From: Herbidospora yilanensis
GTDB lineage: Bacteria; Actinomycetota; Actinomycetes; Streptosporangiales; Streptosporangiaceae
Direction of reading: 5' to 3'
NCBI RefSeq assembly: GCF_001570565.1
Contig: NZ_BBXE01000013.1
Span: 638,984-702,983 of the forward strand
Length of the DNA: 64,000 nucleotides
The position numbers and the translations under genes were made by a program. Below the pieces are notes generated by a model. That model had not been told where the DNA came from and searched no databases. It saw nothing but the letters and a program-made list of their open reading frames with translations. This document shows, piece by piece, positions 26,283-34,902 of this stretch. The stretch's first letter is position 1; each line of letters starts with the position of its first letter.

Positions 26283-27740
26283 CTAGCCCCACTGGTGGAC
26301 GGGTTCGTTGGTGTGCATGTTGGCCATGTACTCCAGCGTCATCAGGCGCAGGCCCTCGTGGCCGCCGCCGTGTTCACGCACCTTGCGGACCTGCCAGGTC
26401 GCGCCGGTCACCCCGGTCAGGCAGCGTTGTTCGATGATGCCGAGCAGGCGGTCGCGGCACTTGGGGTCGCAGCCCCACAACTTCAGGCCGTCGTGGGCCA
26501 GCGGCAGCAGGCGGCGCAGGATCAGCTCCGAGGCGGTGACCTCGCCCATGCCGGGCCAGTAGAGGCGGGCGTCGATGCCGTGGCGGGCCGCCGCGCGCAG
26601 GTTGTCGGCGGCGGCGGAGAACGACATCTGCGTCCAGACCGGGCGTTCGGCGAAGGGCAACACGCGCATCAGGCCGTAGTAGAACGCCGCGTTCGCGAGG
26701 ATGTCGGCCACCGACGGGCCGGCCGGCAGGACCCGGTTCTCGACGCGCAGGTGGGGGAGGCCGCCGGAGATGTCGTAGACGGGCCGGTTCCAGCGGTAGA
26801 CCGTGCCGTTGTGCAGGGTCAGCTCGCTCAGCGTGGGCACTCCCCCGGCCTCCAGGACCATCGCCGGGTCTTCGTCGTCGCAGAGCGGCAGCAGCGCCGG
26901 GAAGTAGCGGTTGTTCTCCTCGAACAGGTCGAAGACCGAGGTGATCCACCGGTCGCCGAACCAGACGCGGGGGCGCACGCCCTGGGCCTTGAGCTCCTCG
27001 GGGCGGGTGTCGGTGGCCTGCTCGAACAGGCTCAGCCGGGTCTCGCGCCAGAGTTCCCTGCCGAACAGGTAGGGCGAGTTGGCGGCCACGGCGACCTGCG
27101 GCCCGGCGATGGCCTGGGCGGCGTTCCAGTGGGCGGCGAAGTTGCGCGGGCTGACCTGCAGGTGGAGCTGGACGCTGGTGCAGGCGGCCTCGGGGGTGAT
27201 GCTGTCGGCGTAGGTGTGCAGGCGCTCGACGCCGTCGATCGCGATGCGCAGGTCTTCGCCCCGGGCGGCGAAGATCTGCTCGTTCAGCAGCCTGTAGCGG
27301 GGGTTGGCCGACAGCGTGGCCTCGGAGAGGTCGCTCTCCTTCAGCGTCGGCAGGATGCCGACCAGGACCATGTGGCCGCCGACCGTGCGGGCCTGCGCCT
27401 CGGCGTGGTTCAGGCTGTTGCGGACGGTCTGCTCCAGCTCGACCAGGCCGGGCCCGCCGAGCTCCCGGGGGGCCACGTTGATCTCGACGTTGAACTGGCC
27501 CAGCTCGGTGTCCCAGTCGGGCGCCGAGATCGCGTCGAGGACCTCGGCGTTCTTCATCGCCGGCTCGCCCCGGTCGTCGACCAGGTTGAGCTCGATCTCC
27601 AGGCCGGCCAGCGGCCGTTCGGAGTCGAACCGCGCCTCGCCGAGCATGCGGGCGAGCACGTCGAGCGAGCGCTTCAGTTTGTCGCGGTAGCGCCGCCGGT
27701 CGTCGCGGCTGAACTGCGTCGCGGGTACGTCACGCCCCAT
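26283..27740 (-). CDS. Glutamate-cysteine ligase family (GCS2-like) protein
   Basis: 485 residues of the GCS2 carboxylate-amine ligase type. Recognisable are GLEIELNLVDDRGEPAMKN near residue 48, NVEINVAPREL near 85 and TSVQLHLQVSP near 185, which are metal/ATP and glutamate-binding elements. The C-terminal part contains EVTASELILRRLLPLA. The family makes gamma-glutamylcysteine or related gamma-glutamyl compounds; most actinomycetes use mycothiol rather than glutathione, and ergothioneine EgtA is a relative, so the real product is open. ATG 27740; it is followed by the regulator pair after 27 bases upstream. Confidence 0.8.
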   Translation of the reverse strand: MGRDVPATQFSRDDRRRYRDKLKRSLDVLARMLGEARFDSERPLAGLEIELNLVDDRGEPAMKNAEVLDAISAPDWDTELGQFNVEINVAPRELGGPGLVELEQTVRNSLNHAEAQARTVGGHMVLVGILPTLKESDLSEATLSANPRYRLLNEQIFAARGEDLRIAIDGVERLHTYADSITPEAACTSVQLHLQVSPRNFAAHWNAAQAIAGPQVAVAANSPYLFGRELWRETRLSLFEQATDTRPEELKAQGVRPRVWFGDRWITSVFDLFEENNRYFPALLPLCDDEDPAMVLEAGGVPTLSELTLHNGTVYRWNRPVYDISGGLPHLRVENRVLPAGPSVADILANAAFYYGLMRVLPFAERPVWTQMSFSAAADNLRAAARHGIDARLYWPGMGEVTASELILRRLLPLAHDGLKLWGCDPKCRDRLLGIIEQRCLTGVTGATWQVRKVREHGGGHEGLRLMTLEYMANMHTNEPVHQWG

Positions 27741-27767
27741 TTGTGCAGCGTGTCACACCCGGCGCGC

Positions 27768-28406
27768 TCAGACCAGCCGGCGTGCGGTGGCCCAGCGGGA
27801 CAACTCGTGGCGGTTGGAGAGCTGGAGTTTCCTGAGCACCGAGGAGACATGGGTCTCCACGGTCTTCACGCTGATGAAGAGCTCCTTCGCGATCTCCTTG
27901 TACGCGTACCCGCGCGCGATCAGCCGGAGCACCTCCCGCTCACGCTGCGTCAGGGAGTCGAGCTCGGGGTCGATCGGCGGGGCCTCGGTCGAGGCGAACG
28001 CGTCGAGCACGAAACCGGCCAGGCGGGGCGAGAAGACCGCGTCGCCGTCGGCCACGCGGGTGATCGCGTCGGTCAGCTCGGCGCCGCTGATCGTCTTGGT
28101 CACGTAGCCCCGCGCGCCGCCCCGGATCACGCCGATCACGTCTTCGGCGGCGTCGGAGACCGACAGCGCCAGGAACCGGACCTGCGCCCCGGAGCCGAGC
28201 ACCCGGCGCAGCACCTCGACCCCGCCGCCCCCCGGCATGTGCACGTCGAGCAGGACCACATCGGGTTCGAGCTCGGCGATCGTGGCCACGGCCGACTCCA
28301 CGTCCTCGGCCTCGCCGACCACCTGGATGGAGGGGCCGAGCTCGGCCCGCACCCCCGACCGGAACAGCCGGTGGTCGTCCACGATCAGCACTCTTACCGT
28401 CTTCAT
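27768..28406 (-). CDS. LuxR-type response regulator
   Basis: 212 residues: receiver domain (1-~120) with acidic pocket VLIVDDH (DD at ~10-11), phospho-acceptor Asp in DVVLLDVHMPGGGGVE, and conserved Lys in YVTKTISGAEL; then LuxR HTH (about 148-205) with LTQREREVLRLIARGYAYKEIAKELFISVKTVETHVSSVLRKLQLSNRHEL. The ATG overlaps the kinase stop as ATGA (28403-28406), so it is coupled to the kinase gene upstream. Likely target is the palindrome at 29629-29661. Confidence 0.95.
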   Translation of the reverse strand: MKTVRVLIVDDHRLFRSGVRAELGPSIQVVGEAEDVESAVATIAELEPDVVLLDVHMPGGGGVEVLRRVLGSGAQVRFLALSVSDAAEDVIGVIRGGARGYVTKTISGAELTDAITRVADGDAVFSPRLAGFVLDAFASTEAPPIDPELDSLTQREREVLRLIARGYAYKEIAKELFISVKTVETHVSSVLRKLQLSNRHELSRWATARRLV

Positions 28407-29590
28407 GGGGTGGTCCTCTTCATCGTCAGCATGATCTCGGTGCCCTCGCCAGGGGCGGTCTTGACGCGGGCCGTGCCGCCGAAGCGCTCCATCCGGCCGA
28501 TGATCGACTGGCGGATGCCCATGCGGTCGTCCGGTACGTCGTCAAGCACGAACCCCTTCCCGCGATCCCGGACGAAAACGGTGGCCTCGCCGGGTTCGAC
28601 CTCAAGGTAAACCGATACCACGGGCGATTCGGAATACTTCGCCGCGTTGACCATCGACTGCCGGGTCGCGTGGACCATCGCGCGGAGGCCGTCGTCGAGG
28701 TCGCAGTCGCCGACGCAGACGATCTCGATCGGGACGCCGTGGGCGTCCTCCTCCTCGGCCGCGGCCCGCCGGACGGCGGCGGCCAGGGTGGCGTCGGCGT
28801 CCTGTTTCGGCATGTAGAGCCAGTTGCGCAGGTCGCGCTCCTGGCTGCGGGCCAGGCGGGTGACCTCGCGGGGGTCGTGGGCGGCACGCTGGATCAGGGT
28901 CAGGGTGTGCAGCACCGAGTCGTGGACGTGCGCGGCGACCTCGGCGCGCTCCTCCTGCCGGATGCGCTCGGTGCGCTCCTTCTGCAACTCCCGCCACAAC
29001 GCGGCCAGCCACGGCGCGGCGATCAGGGCGACCCCGCCGAGCACGACCCCGGTGAACACCAGCCCGGTGCTCGCCTGGGCGAGCTGGTCCTGCGCCGCGA
29101 GGAACCCGATGACCCCGACGCCGACGAGCAGCAGGCCGATGCCCGACCTGACCCAGGTGGCGCGCACCCGGCCGACGGTCGAGGTCATCCACTTCTGCCG
29201 CCGGCCCGGCTCGGCCTGCTGCCACAGGATGAGGGAGCCGATCCCGCCGACGGCGATCGGCCACATGGCGAGCCCGCCGGCCGCCGCCCCGCTGACCAGG
29301 GCGAGCGCTCCGAAGGCGAACCCGAGCAGGCCGTAGGCCGCCACCTGGCCCCAGTCGCGGCTGCCGTGGGGCTGTTCGGTGGGCTCGGTCGCGGTGAACA
29401 TCCACAGGGCGGCGTACGCCACCACCCCGACCCCGTCGAGGATCGTGAGCAGCACGAACGCCAGCCGCAGCACGACCGGGTCGAGGCGCAGCTGAGCGGC
29501 GGCCCCTTGGGCGACTCCGGCGACCACGCGCCCCGCCCGGGGCCTCATCAATCTGGGGGACGCCTCGGCGGCGCCAGGGTTATCCGACAT
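28403..29590 (-). CDS. PspC-domain sensor histidine kinase
   Basis: 395 residues from ATG 29590. An N-terminal PspC domain (about residues 13-75; RAGRVVAGVAQGAAAQLRLDPVVLRLAFVLLTI) leads to further hydrophobic helices up to ~195. The HisKA_3 dimerisation helix holds HVHDSVLHTLTLIQ with phospho-acceptor His223. The HATPase domain ends with VFVRDRGKGFVLDD (G1) and GMERFGG/GEGTEIMLTM. It pairs with the response regulator directly downstream. Homologous pairs in Streptomyces sense envelope stress. An upstream start at 29629 would put the coding region into the palindromic promoter and is not preferred. Confidence 0.93.
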   Translation of the reverse strand: MSDNPGAAEASPRLMRPRAGRVVAGVAQGAAAQLRLDPVVLRLAFVLLTILDGVGVVAYAALWMFTATEPTEQPHGSRDWGQVAAYGLLGFAFGALALVSGAAAGGLAMWPIAVGGIGSLILWQQAEPGRRQKWMTSTVGRVRATWVRSGIGLLLVGVGVIGFLAAQDQLAQASTGLVFTGVVLGGVALIAAPWLAALWRELQKERTERIRQEERAEVAAHVHDSVLHTLTLIQRAAHDPREVTRLARSQERDLRNWLYMPKQDADATLAAAVRRAAAEEEDAHGVPIEIVCVGDCDLDDGLRAMVHATRQSMVNAAKYSESPVVSVYLEVEPGEATVFVRDRGKGFVLDDVPDDRMGIRQSIIGRMERFGGTARVKTAPGEGTEIMLTMKRTTP

Positions 29591-29628
29591 TGCTCCTGCA
29601 TCGTCACATGTCGTCTCGCGCGGACGCA

Positions 29629-29661
29629 TCAGGGCGAGTCCCTGAGAAGGCTTTCAGGGAC
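29629..29661. promoter_or_regulatory. Three-half-site palindrome in the PspC divergent promoter
   Basis: TCAGGG (29629-29634), CCCTGA within GTCCCTGA (29638-29645) and TCAGGGAC (29654-29661) alternate in orientation. The pair 29638-29645/29654-29661 is a perfect 8-bp inverted repeat with an 8-base spacer. It is centred between the kinase start (29590) and the facing PspC/LiaF gene (29707), a position fit for the cognate LuxR regulator. Confidence 0.6.
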
Positions 29662-29706
29662 GTCCCCGATGGCGGTCATCCCAGGAAAACGGACAGGATG
29701 GGCACC

Positions 29707-31170
29707 ATGACCGAGGCACCACCCGAGGAGATCCCGCTCGCCCGTTCGTCCGACGGGCGCATGCTCATGGGCGTGTGCGCCGGGATGGGCCGCTTCACGG
29801 GCATGGACCCGGTGCTGTTCCGCGTGGGTTTCGCGGTGCTGCTGCTGGGGTCGGGCATCGGCTTGTTCCTCTACATCGCGGCTTTCCTGCTGATGCGCGA
29901 GCCGGGCGGGGGGCCCGGCTACGTCGAGCAGTGGACGCGCAGGATATTCGACCCCGAGACCGTGACGGCCCTGCTCGTGGCCGTCTTCACGCTCGGTCTG
30001 ATCATCAACCTGGCCTCGGGGGGCATCGACCGGGGGACCATCGTGGTGGGGGTGCTGCTGGCGATCACGCTGCTGGCGGCCCACGCGCGGGGGGTCGACG
30101 TGCTCGGGCTGATCACGTCGCTTCCCGAACGGCTGGCGGGACGCCGGGGCACCACGAAGATGGAGCCGCCGCCCGCCGCCGCCCCGGCGTTCACGCTGGG
30201 GGCCTTCACCGCGGGGGCGACGGGCGGGAACCTCCGGGAGACGGTACGGGAGTCGTTCCGCGAGTCCTACCGGATGTCGTTCGGCCGCTACCCGTCGGCG
30301 AGCTCGGCCGACCAGGAACCGGCGCCCGAGGCGCGGCGGCCGACGCGGGAGTATCCCCGGACCCCTCCCCCGCCGACGTCGCCCGACGGCTACCGGCGGT
30401 TGTCCGATCTGGCCTACGAGGCCAGGCAGGCGGCCTACGCGGCCGGCGACGCGTTCGCCCCGCACGGGCCGTTCGCCAAGAGGGCGCCCGCGCCGCCACC
30501 GGCGCCGCCCAGGCCACCCAAACCGCCCAAACCACCCAAGGCGCCGAAGGTCAAGAAGCGCAGGTCCTTCGTCGGCGTCCTGACATTCGTGCTCGCAATG
30601 ATCGTTGGAGGGGTCATGGTCGCCGTGCAGCAGCCCGGGACCGATTCGGTGAGTCTGCCGATGGTCGGCGGGGCGGTGCTGGCCGTCATCGGAGGGGGCC
30701 TGCTCGTCGCCGCCTGGTTCGGCCGGGGGGCCGGGCTGATCGCGCTCGGCGTGATCGTCGCGGTGGCCCTGGTGGTCGGCACGTCGGTCACCGGCATAGA
30801 GAAGCGGGTCGGCAGCTACTCGTGGCACCCGACGACCGTCGCCACCGCCGCGCGCACCTACGCCGTGGGCGTCGGGGCCGGCGAACTCGACCTGACCGAC
30901 CTCGAACTCGCGCCCGGGTCGCGGGTCAGGTTCGACGCCTCGGTGTCACTGGGCCAGCTCACCGTGGTCGTGCCACCCGACGCCGTCATCGAGGTGCACG
31001 GCGCCACCCGCCTGGGCGACGTCAAGATCGACCACCACGTCAGCGACGGCGCCGGCGTCCGGATCAGCCGGGTCCTCGACCCGGTGACCAGCCCCGACGG
31101 CCTCGCGGCCACGATCGAGCTGTACGTCTCGGCGGGCGTCGGCGACGTGGAGGTGCGCCGTGGCGCCTGA
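29707..31170 (+). CDS. PspC-domain membrane protein with LiaF-like C-terminus
   Basis: 487 residues. A PspC domain opens it (RSSDGRMLMGVCAGMGRFTGMDPVLFRVGFAVLLL), followed by further helices around 90-135, a long Pro/Ala-rich cytoplasmic linker (APPPAPPRPPKPPKPPKAPK near 260-280), four to five more helices (~290-370) and a C-terminal beta-rich domain of ~110 residues (VGAGELDLTDLELAPGSRVRFDASVSLGQLTVVVPPDA) resembling LiaF/DUF2154 cell-wall-stress modules. ATG 29707 has AGGA eight bases upstream; ATG 29698 is an alternative. It is divergent from the kinase/regulator pair and probably regulated by it, acting as the membrane effector or partner. Confidence 0.85.
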   Translation: MTEAPPEEIPLARSSDGRMLMGVCAGMGRFTGMDPVLFRVGFAVLLLGSGIGLFLYIAAFLLMREPGGGPGYVEQWTRRIFDPETVTALLVAVFTLGLIINLASGGIDRGTIVVGVLLAITLLAAHARGVDVLGLITSLPERLAGRRGTTKMEPPPAAAPAFTLGAFTAGATGGNLRETVRESFRESYRMSFGRYPSASSADQEPAPEARRPTREYPRTPPPPTSPDGYRRLSDLAYEARQAAYAAGDAFAPHGPFAKRAPAPPPAPPRPPKPPKPPKAPKVKKRRSFVGVLTFVLAMIVGGVMVAVQQPGTDSVSLPMVGGAVLAVIGGGLLVAAWFGRGAGLIALGVIVAVALVVGTSVTGIEKRVGSYSWHPTTVATAARTYAVGVGAGELDLTDLELAPGSRVRFDASVSLGQLTVVVPPDAVIEVHGATRLGDVKIDHHVSDGAGVRISRVLDPVTSPDGLAATIELYVSAGVGDVEVRRGA

Positions 31171-31372
31171 CGTGCCGGAGCGGAACGACCGCAAGAGGGG
31201 CCACCGGACCGACTGGATGGCGCTGCTGTGCGGCCTGCTGTTCGTGGGGGTCGGGGTGCGTTACCTGACCGACCCGACACCCGACCCGGCGATCATCGGG
31301 CCCATCCTCATCGGGGGCCTGGGAGTCGCGGGAATCGCGGGAATCCTGGCCAAGGTGATCCGGAAGCGGTGA
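31160..31372 (+). CDS. Small membrane protein (70 aa)
   Basis: GTG at 31160 overlaps the 3' end of the PspC/LiaF-like gene by 11 bases. The product has a charged start (PERNDRKRGHRTDW), two hydrophobic helices (WMALLCGLLFVGVGVRYL and IIGPILIGGLGVAGIAGILAKVI) and a basic tail. Overlap and orientation suggest cotranscription and a role as accessory of the PspC protein. No family recognised beyond general DUF4190/accessory membrane type. Confidence 0.65.
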   Translation: MAPDVPERNDRKRGHRTDWMALLCGLLFVGVGVRYLTDPTPDPAIIGPILIGGLGVAGIAGILAKVIRKR

Positions 31373-31462
31373 CCCGGGGGTTGATCTGGGACTGCGCAGG
31401 CGTACGTTCGGAGTTTGGCGGTAGTTGTCTCCGGAGCGGCTTTGAGAGAACGGAGTCGAGCC

Positions 31463-32077
31463 ATGCGATTCGAGCACGAGTTCACCGTGCCGGTCCCGGT
31501 CGACCAGGCGTGGTCGGTCCTCCTCGACGTTGAACGGCTGGCCCCCTGCCTGCCCGGCGTCACACTCGACTCCGTCGAGGGCGACACGGCCACCGGGAGG
31601 ATGCGGGTCAGGGTCGGCCCGCTCACGGTCGACTACCGGGGCAGCGCCCGCATCGCCAACGTCGACAAGGACGCCCGGAGCGTCGAGGTCGTCGCCGAGG
31701 GCGTGCACGCGACCGGCGCCACCGAGGCGGCCATGGTGGCCCACCTGCTGGAAGACGTGGCGGGCACCCGGGTCACGCTCGTGACGACGTGCGCGACCGA
31801 CCTGCCGCGGCCGGTCCTCGACGACGTCGGCACACGGTTCGCCGCCAACCTGGCCGCCGTGATCGAGGGGCGGCGGCATCTGACGGTCGTGCCCGATCCC
31901 ATCCACGAGTCCCATCCGTCCGGCACGCTGCGCACCTCCCGGACGGCCGACGAGGAGGCCTTCGACCTGCGGGAGGCCGCCGGGGCGTCCCTGGTCAAGC
32001 GGCTGGCCCCGGTGGTGGGCGGGCTCGGCGCGATCGGGTTGATCGTCTACGCCGTCCGGCGGTGGGGCCGCCGGTAA
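31463..32077 (+). CDS. CoxG/SRPBCC domain protein with C-terminal membrane anchor
   Basis: 204 residues. Residues 1-~145 form an SRPBCC/CoxG fold: MRFEHEFTVPVPVDQAWSVL, then LERLAPCLPGVTLDS-type loop (LAPCLPGV) typical of carbon-monoxide dehydrogenase subunit G, and GPLTVDYRGSARI. The C-terminus has one hydrophobic helix (LAPVVGGLGAIGLIVYAVRRW) and a basic tail, so it is anchored on the inner face of the membrane. No CO dehydrogenase genes are nearby; CoxG-type proteins act as membrane recruiters or lipid-binding helpers. ATG 31463 with CGGAG upstream. Confidence 0.82.
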   Translation: MRFEHEFTVPVPVDQAWSVLLDVERLAPCLPGVTLDSVEGDTATGRMRVRVGPLTVDYRGSARIANVDKDARSVEVVAEGVHATGATEAAMVAHLLEDVAGTRVTLVTTCATDLPRPVLDDVGTRFAANLAAVIEGRRHLTVVPDPIHESHPSGTLRTSRTADEEAFDLREAAGASLVKRLAPVVGGLGAIGLIVYAVRRWGRR

Positions 32078-32132
32078 GTCGTCGGCAAAAGATGACTACA
32101 GAGGGCAATCGTCCGATTTCGTCAGGGAACAT

Positions 32133-32162
32133 CCCATATCAGTGATTTTCATCTGATATGGG
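32133..32162 (+). promoter_or_regulatory. Perfect inverted repeat overlapping the translation start of the glycan operon
   Basis: CCCATATCAG (32133-32142) and CTGATATGGG (32153-32162) are perfect 10-base arms with a 10-base spacer (centres 20 bases apart, two helix turns). The right arm runs into the GGGGGTGGG Shine-Dalgarno of the following gene, whose start is 32170. It may be a DNA operator or an RNA hairpin that masks the ribosome site. Confidence 0.6.
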
Positions 32163-32169
32163 GGTGGGT

Positions 32170-34902
32170 ATGGCGGCCCGACCGGCTGTGAGTGTGGTCG
32201 TGATCACCTACAACGACGCGGCCCGCCTCCCGAGGGCCGTGCGGTCCCTCTACGCCCAGACCCTCCGCGACCTGGAGATCATCGTCGTCGACGACGCCAG
32301 CACCGACGACACCGCCGACGTGGCCGGCCGGTTCCCCGGGGTGCACTACCTCCGGCTCGACCGGAACTCCGGCGGCTGCGGGGCGCCGCGCAACGCGGGG
32401 CTCGACGCGGCGCGGGCGCCCTACGTCATGTTCCTCGACAGCGACGACGAACTGCCGAGACACGCCTGCAAGGCGCTGCTGGCGGAGATCGAACGGACCG
32501 GCGCCGACTTCGTGGCCGGCCAGATCGTGCGCCACTACGACGCCGGCGGGACGAGCGCGCCCTACTACCCGGAGTTGTTCCGGCGCAGACGCCTGGTCGA
32601 GGGCATCCGGGCCGAGCCCGGCCTGTTCCTCGACGGCTTCTCGACCAACAAGATCTACGACGTCGAGTTCCTGCGCCGCCACGACCTGCGCTTCCGTGAG
32701 GACCTCCACTACGAGGACCACGTCTTCACCGCCCGCCTCTACGCCGAAGCGCGGCGGTTCGCGGTGGTGCCGTGGCCCGTCTACCTGTGGCACCGGGCGA
32801 CCGGCGAGAACCCGTCGATCTCCCTGAGCCTGCGCGACGTGGCCAACGCGCGGTCCCGGGTCGCCGCCGCCGAGGCCGCCGACCAGGCGCTGCGCGACGC
32901 CGGGATGGGCGACCTGGTCGCCCGCCGCCAGTCCCGGTTCGTCCAGCAGGACCTGCGGGTCTACCTGAACGCGCTGCCCCGGTTCGACGCGGTGTGGGCC
33001 AAGGAGATGGCCGCCGTGGTGCGTCCCTACCTGGAGCGCCTGGAGCCGGGCGTACTGGAGCGGGCCGACCCGATGACGCGGGTCTGCGGCGAGTTGCTGC
33101 TGCGCGACCGCGTCGAGGACCTGTGTGTGGCCGCGCGCAGCCTGACCGGCCCGAAGGCGCCGCCCCGGCACGCGGTCAGGGTCGACGGCCTGACCTACTG
33201 GGGCACCGAGCCCGACCCGGCCTTCGAGATCACCGACATGCGGCTGGCCGAGTTGCCCTATTCGGAGGCCCGGTTGCGCCACGAGGTCACCGAGATCTCC
33301 GCCGCCGGCTCGGTCCTGTCGATGTCGATCACCACCTACGACCCCTTCGGCGTCGTCGGCCTGGACGACGTGGCCGACCTCATCACCGGCAGGCACCGGA
33401 TCCGGCTGATCCCGCGCCGCCAGCCCGACGGGACGATCAGGACCGAGGTCGTCGTCGACCTGGCCACGATCCCGCCGGGCCGCGGCGGCGCCCGCGAACC
33501 GCGCCTGGGCTTCACCCGCCCGCTCGACGGCCACACCACCAGCGACCCGCTGCTGGTCGGTGCGGGCCTGGAGCCGCTGACGCTGAGAACCAAGGGGTAT
33601 GAGATCACCGCCCGCCCCCTCGGCGACACCGCGACGTTGCGGCTGCACTGGCGCAGAACGGGCCTGGTACGGGCCGTCGCGCGGCGGCCGTTCATCCGGC
33701 CGCACGCCCTGCGGGCCGCCGGGCTCCCGGCCCGGCTACGGAGGCGGCTGGCCGCCAGAGACGTGAAACTGGCCGTCTACAAGGTGCTCATCCGCGTCGT
33801 CCCGCGCAAGAAGGACCTGGTCCTGTTCGAGGCCGACTGCGGCCGGGGCTACACCGGTCACCCGCGCTACGTCCACGAGGAGCTCGTCCGGCGGGGGTCG
33901 AACCTGCGCGCCGTCTGGTCGCGCGCCTCGGGCGTGTTCCCCGGTCACCTGACGACGGTCCGCCGGATGAGCTGGCGGCACGTCTGGACCATGGCCCGCG
34001 CCGGCTGGTGGGTCGACAGCCACGGCATGCCGCTCGGCTTCCCGAAACCGCGCGGCACCCGCTACCTGCAGACCTGGCACGGCCAGGGCATCAAGTCGAT
34101 CGGCCTGGACGCCCCCGACCTGCGCGGCGACTTCCCCGGCCCGCGTGAGGAGTGGCGCGCCAACGTGGCCCGCTGGGACGCCCTGGTCTCCCCCGGCGCC
34201 GAGTTCGAACGCACCTTCATCCCCGCCAACGAGTACGCCGGCCCGGTGCTGCGCCACGGCTCGCCACGCTGCGACGTGCTGTTCCACGGCGACCCCGAGG
34301 CGGCGGCCCGGGTGCGCCGGGACCTGGAGATCCCCGCCGCCAAGAAGATCGTCGTGTACGCGCCCACGTATCGGGACCTCTCCAGGGGCGCCTCCGTCCG
34401 GGCCGACCTGCGCGAGCTGGCCGCCGAACTGGGCGACGAGTGGGTCCTGGTGCTGCGCACCCACCCGATCGAGAGGCACGTGATCCCGCAGGACCTGCGC
34501 TGGTTCGCCCGCCAGGCCGGCGGCTACCCCGAGGTCAACGACCTGCTGCTGGCCGCCGACGTGCTGGTGACCGACTACTCGTCGCTGATGTGCGACTTCG
34601 CCGTGACGGGCAAGCCGATGGTCTTCCTCGTCGACGACTGGGAGACCTACCGGAAGACCGAACGCGGCAGCCGTTATGACCTGCCCGAGATCGCCCCCGG
34701 CCCCTGCGTCACCACGACGCGGGAACTGGCCGCCGCCATCCGCGACCCGTGGAGCCCCGAACGTTACGCCGCCTTCCGCCGGACGTGGTGCGCCGAGGAG
34801 CGCGGCCACGCGGCGGCGCGGGTCGTGGACACGTTCTTCGAGGGCGTGACACCCGAGACGCCAGTCGCCGTGATCCCGCAGCCGACGGAGGCCGCCCTGT
34901 GA
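32170..34902 (+). CDS. Bifunctional GT2 glycosyltransferase / CDP-glycerol glycerophosphotransferase (TagF-like)
   Basis: 910 residues. N-terminal ~250: GT-A glycosyltransferase family 2, with SVVVITYNDAARLPRAVRSL, IIVVDDASTDDT and metal-binding FLDSDDE. A middle region of ~300 residues is all-beta and unassigned. C-terminal ~370: TagF-type glycerophosphotransferase, with LQTWHGQGIKSIG (HG-K motif), YAPTYRD, RTHPIE and VLVTDYSSLMCDF. It probably adds a sugar and polyol-phosphate to a wall teichoic-acid-like chain at the inner membrane face. ATG 32170 (after GGGGGTGGG) is preferred to 32158, which lies inside the inverted repeat. Coupled to the next gene by GTGA. Confidence 0.88.
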   Translation: MAARPAVSVVVITYNDAARLPRAVRSLYAQTLRDLEIIVVDDASTDDTADVAGRFPGVHYLRLDRNSGGCGAPRNAGLDAARAPYVMFLDSDDELPRHACKALLAEIERTGADFVAGQIVRHYDAGGTSAPYYPELFRRRRLVEGIRAEPGLFLDGFSTNKIYDVEFLRRHDLRFREDLHYEDHVFTARLYAEARRFAVVPWPVYLWHRATGENPSISLSLRDVANARSRVAAAEAADQALRDAGMGDLVARRQSRFVQQDLRVYLNALPRFDAVWAKEMAAVVRPYLERLEPGVLERADPMTRVCGELLLRDRVEDLCVAARSLTGPKAPPRHAVRVDGLTYWGTEPDPAFEITDMRLAELPYSEARLRHEVTEISAAGSVLSMSITTYDPFGVVGLDDVADLITGRHRIRLIPRRQPDGTIRTEVVVDLATIPPGRGGAREPRLGFTRPLDGHTTSDPLLVGAGLEPLTLRTKGYEITARPLGDTATLRLHWRRTGLVRAVARRPFIRPHALRAAGLPARLRRRLAARDVKLAVYKVLIRVVPRKKDLVLFEADCGRGYTGHPRYVHEELVRRGSNLRAVWSRASGVFPGHLTTVRRMSWRHVWTMARAGWWVDSHGMPLGFPKPRGTRYLQTWHGQGIKSIGLDAPDLRGDFPGPREEWRANVARWDALVSPGAEFERTFIPANEYAGPVLRHGSPRCDVLFHGDPEAAARVRRDLEIPAAKKIVVYAPTYRDLSRGASVRADLRELAAELGDEWVLVLRTHPIERHVIPQDLRWFARQAGGYPEVNDLLLAADVLVTDYSSLMCDFAVTGKPMVFLVDDWETYRKTERGSRYDLPEIAPGPCVTTTRELAAAIRDPWSPERYAAFRRTWCAEERGHAAARVVDTFFEGVTPETPVAVIPQPTEAAL

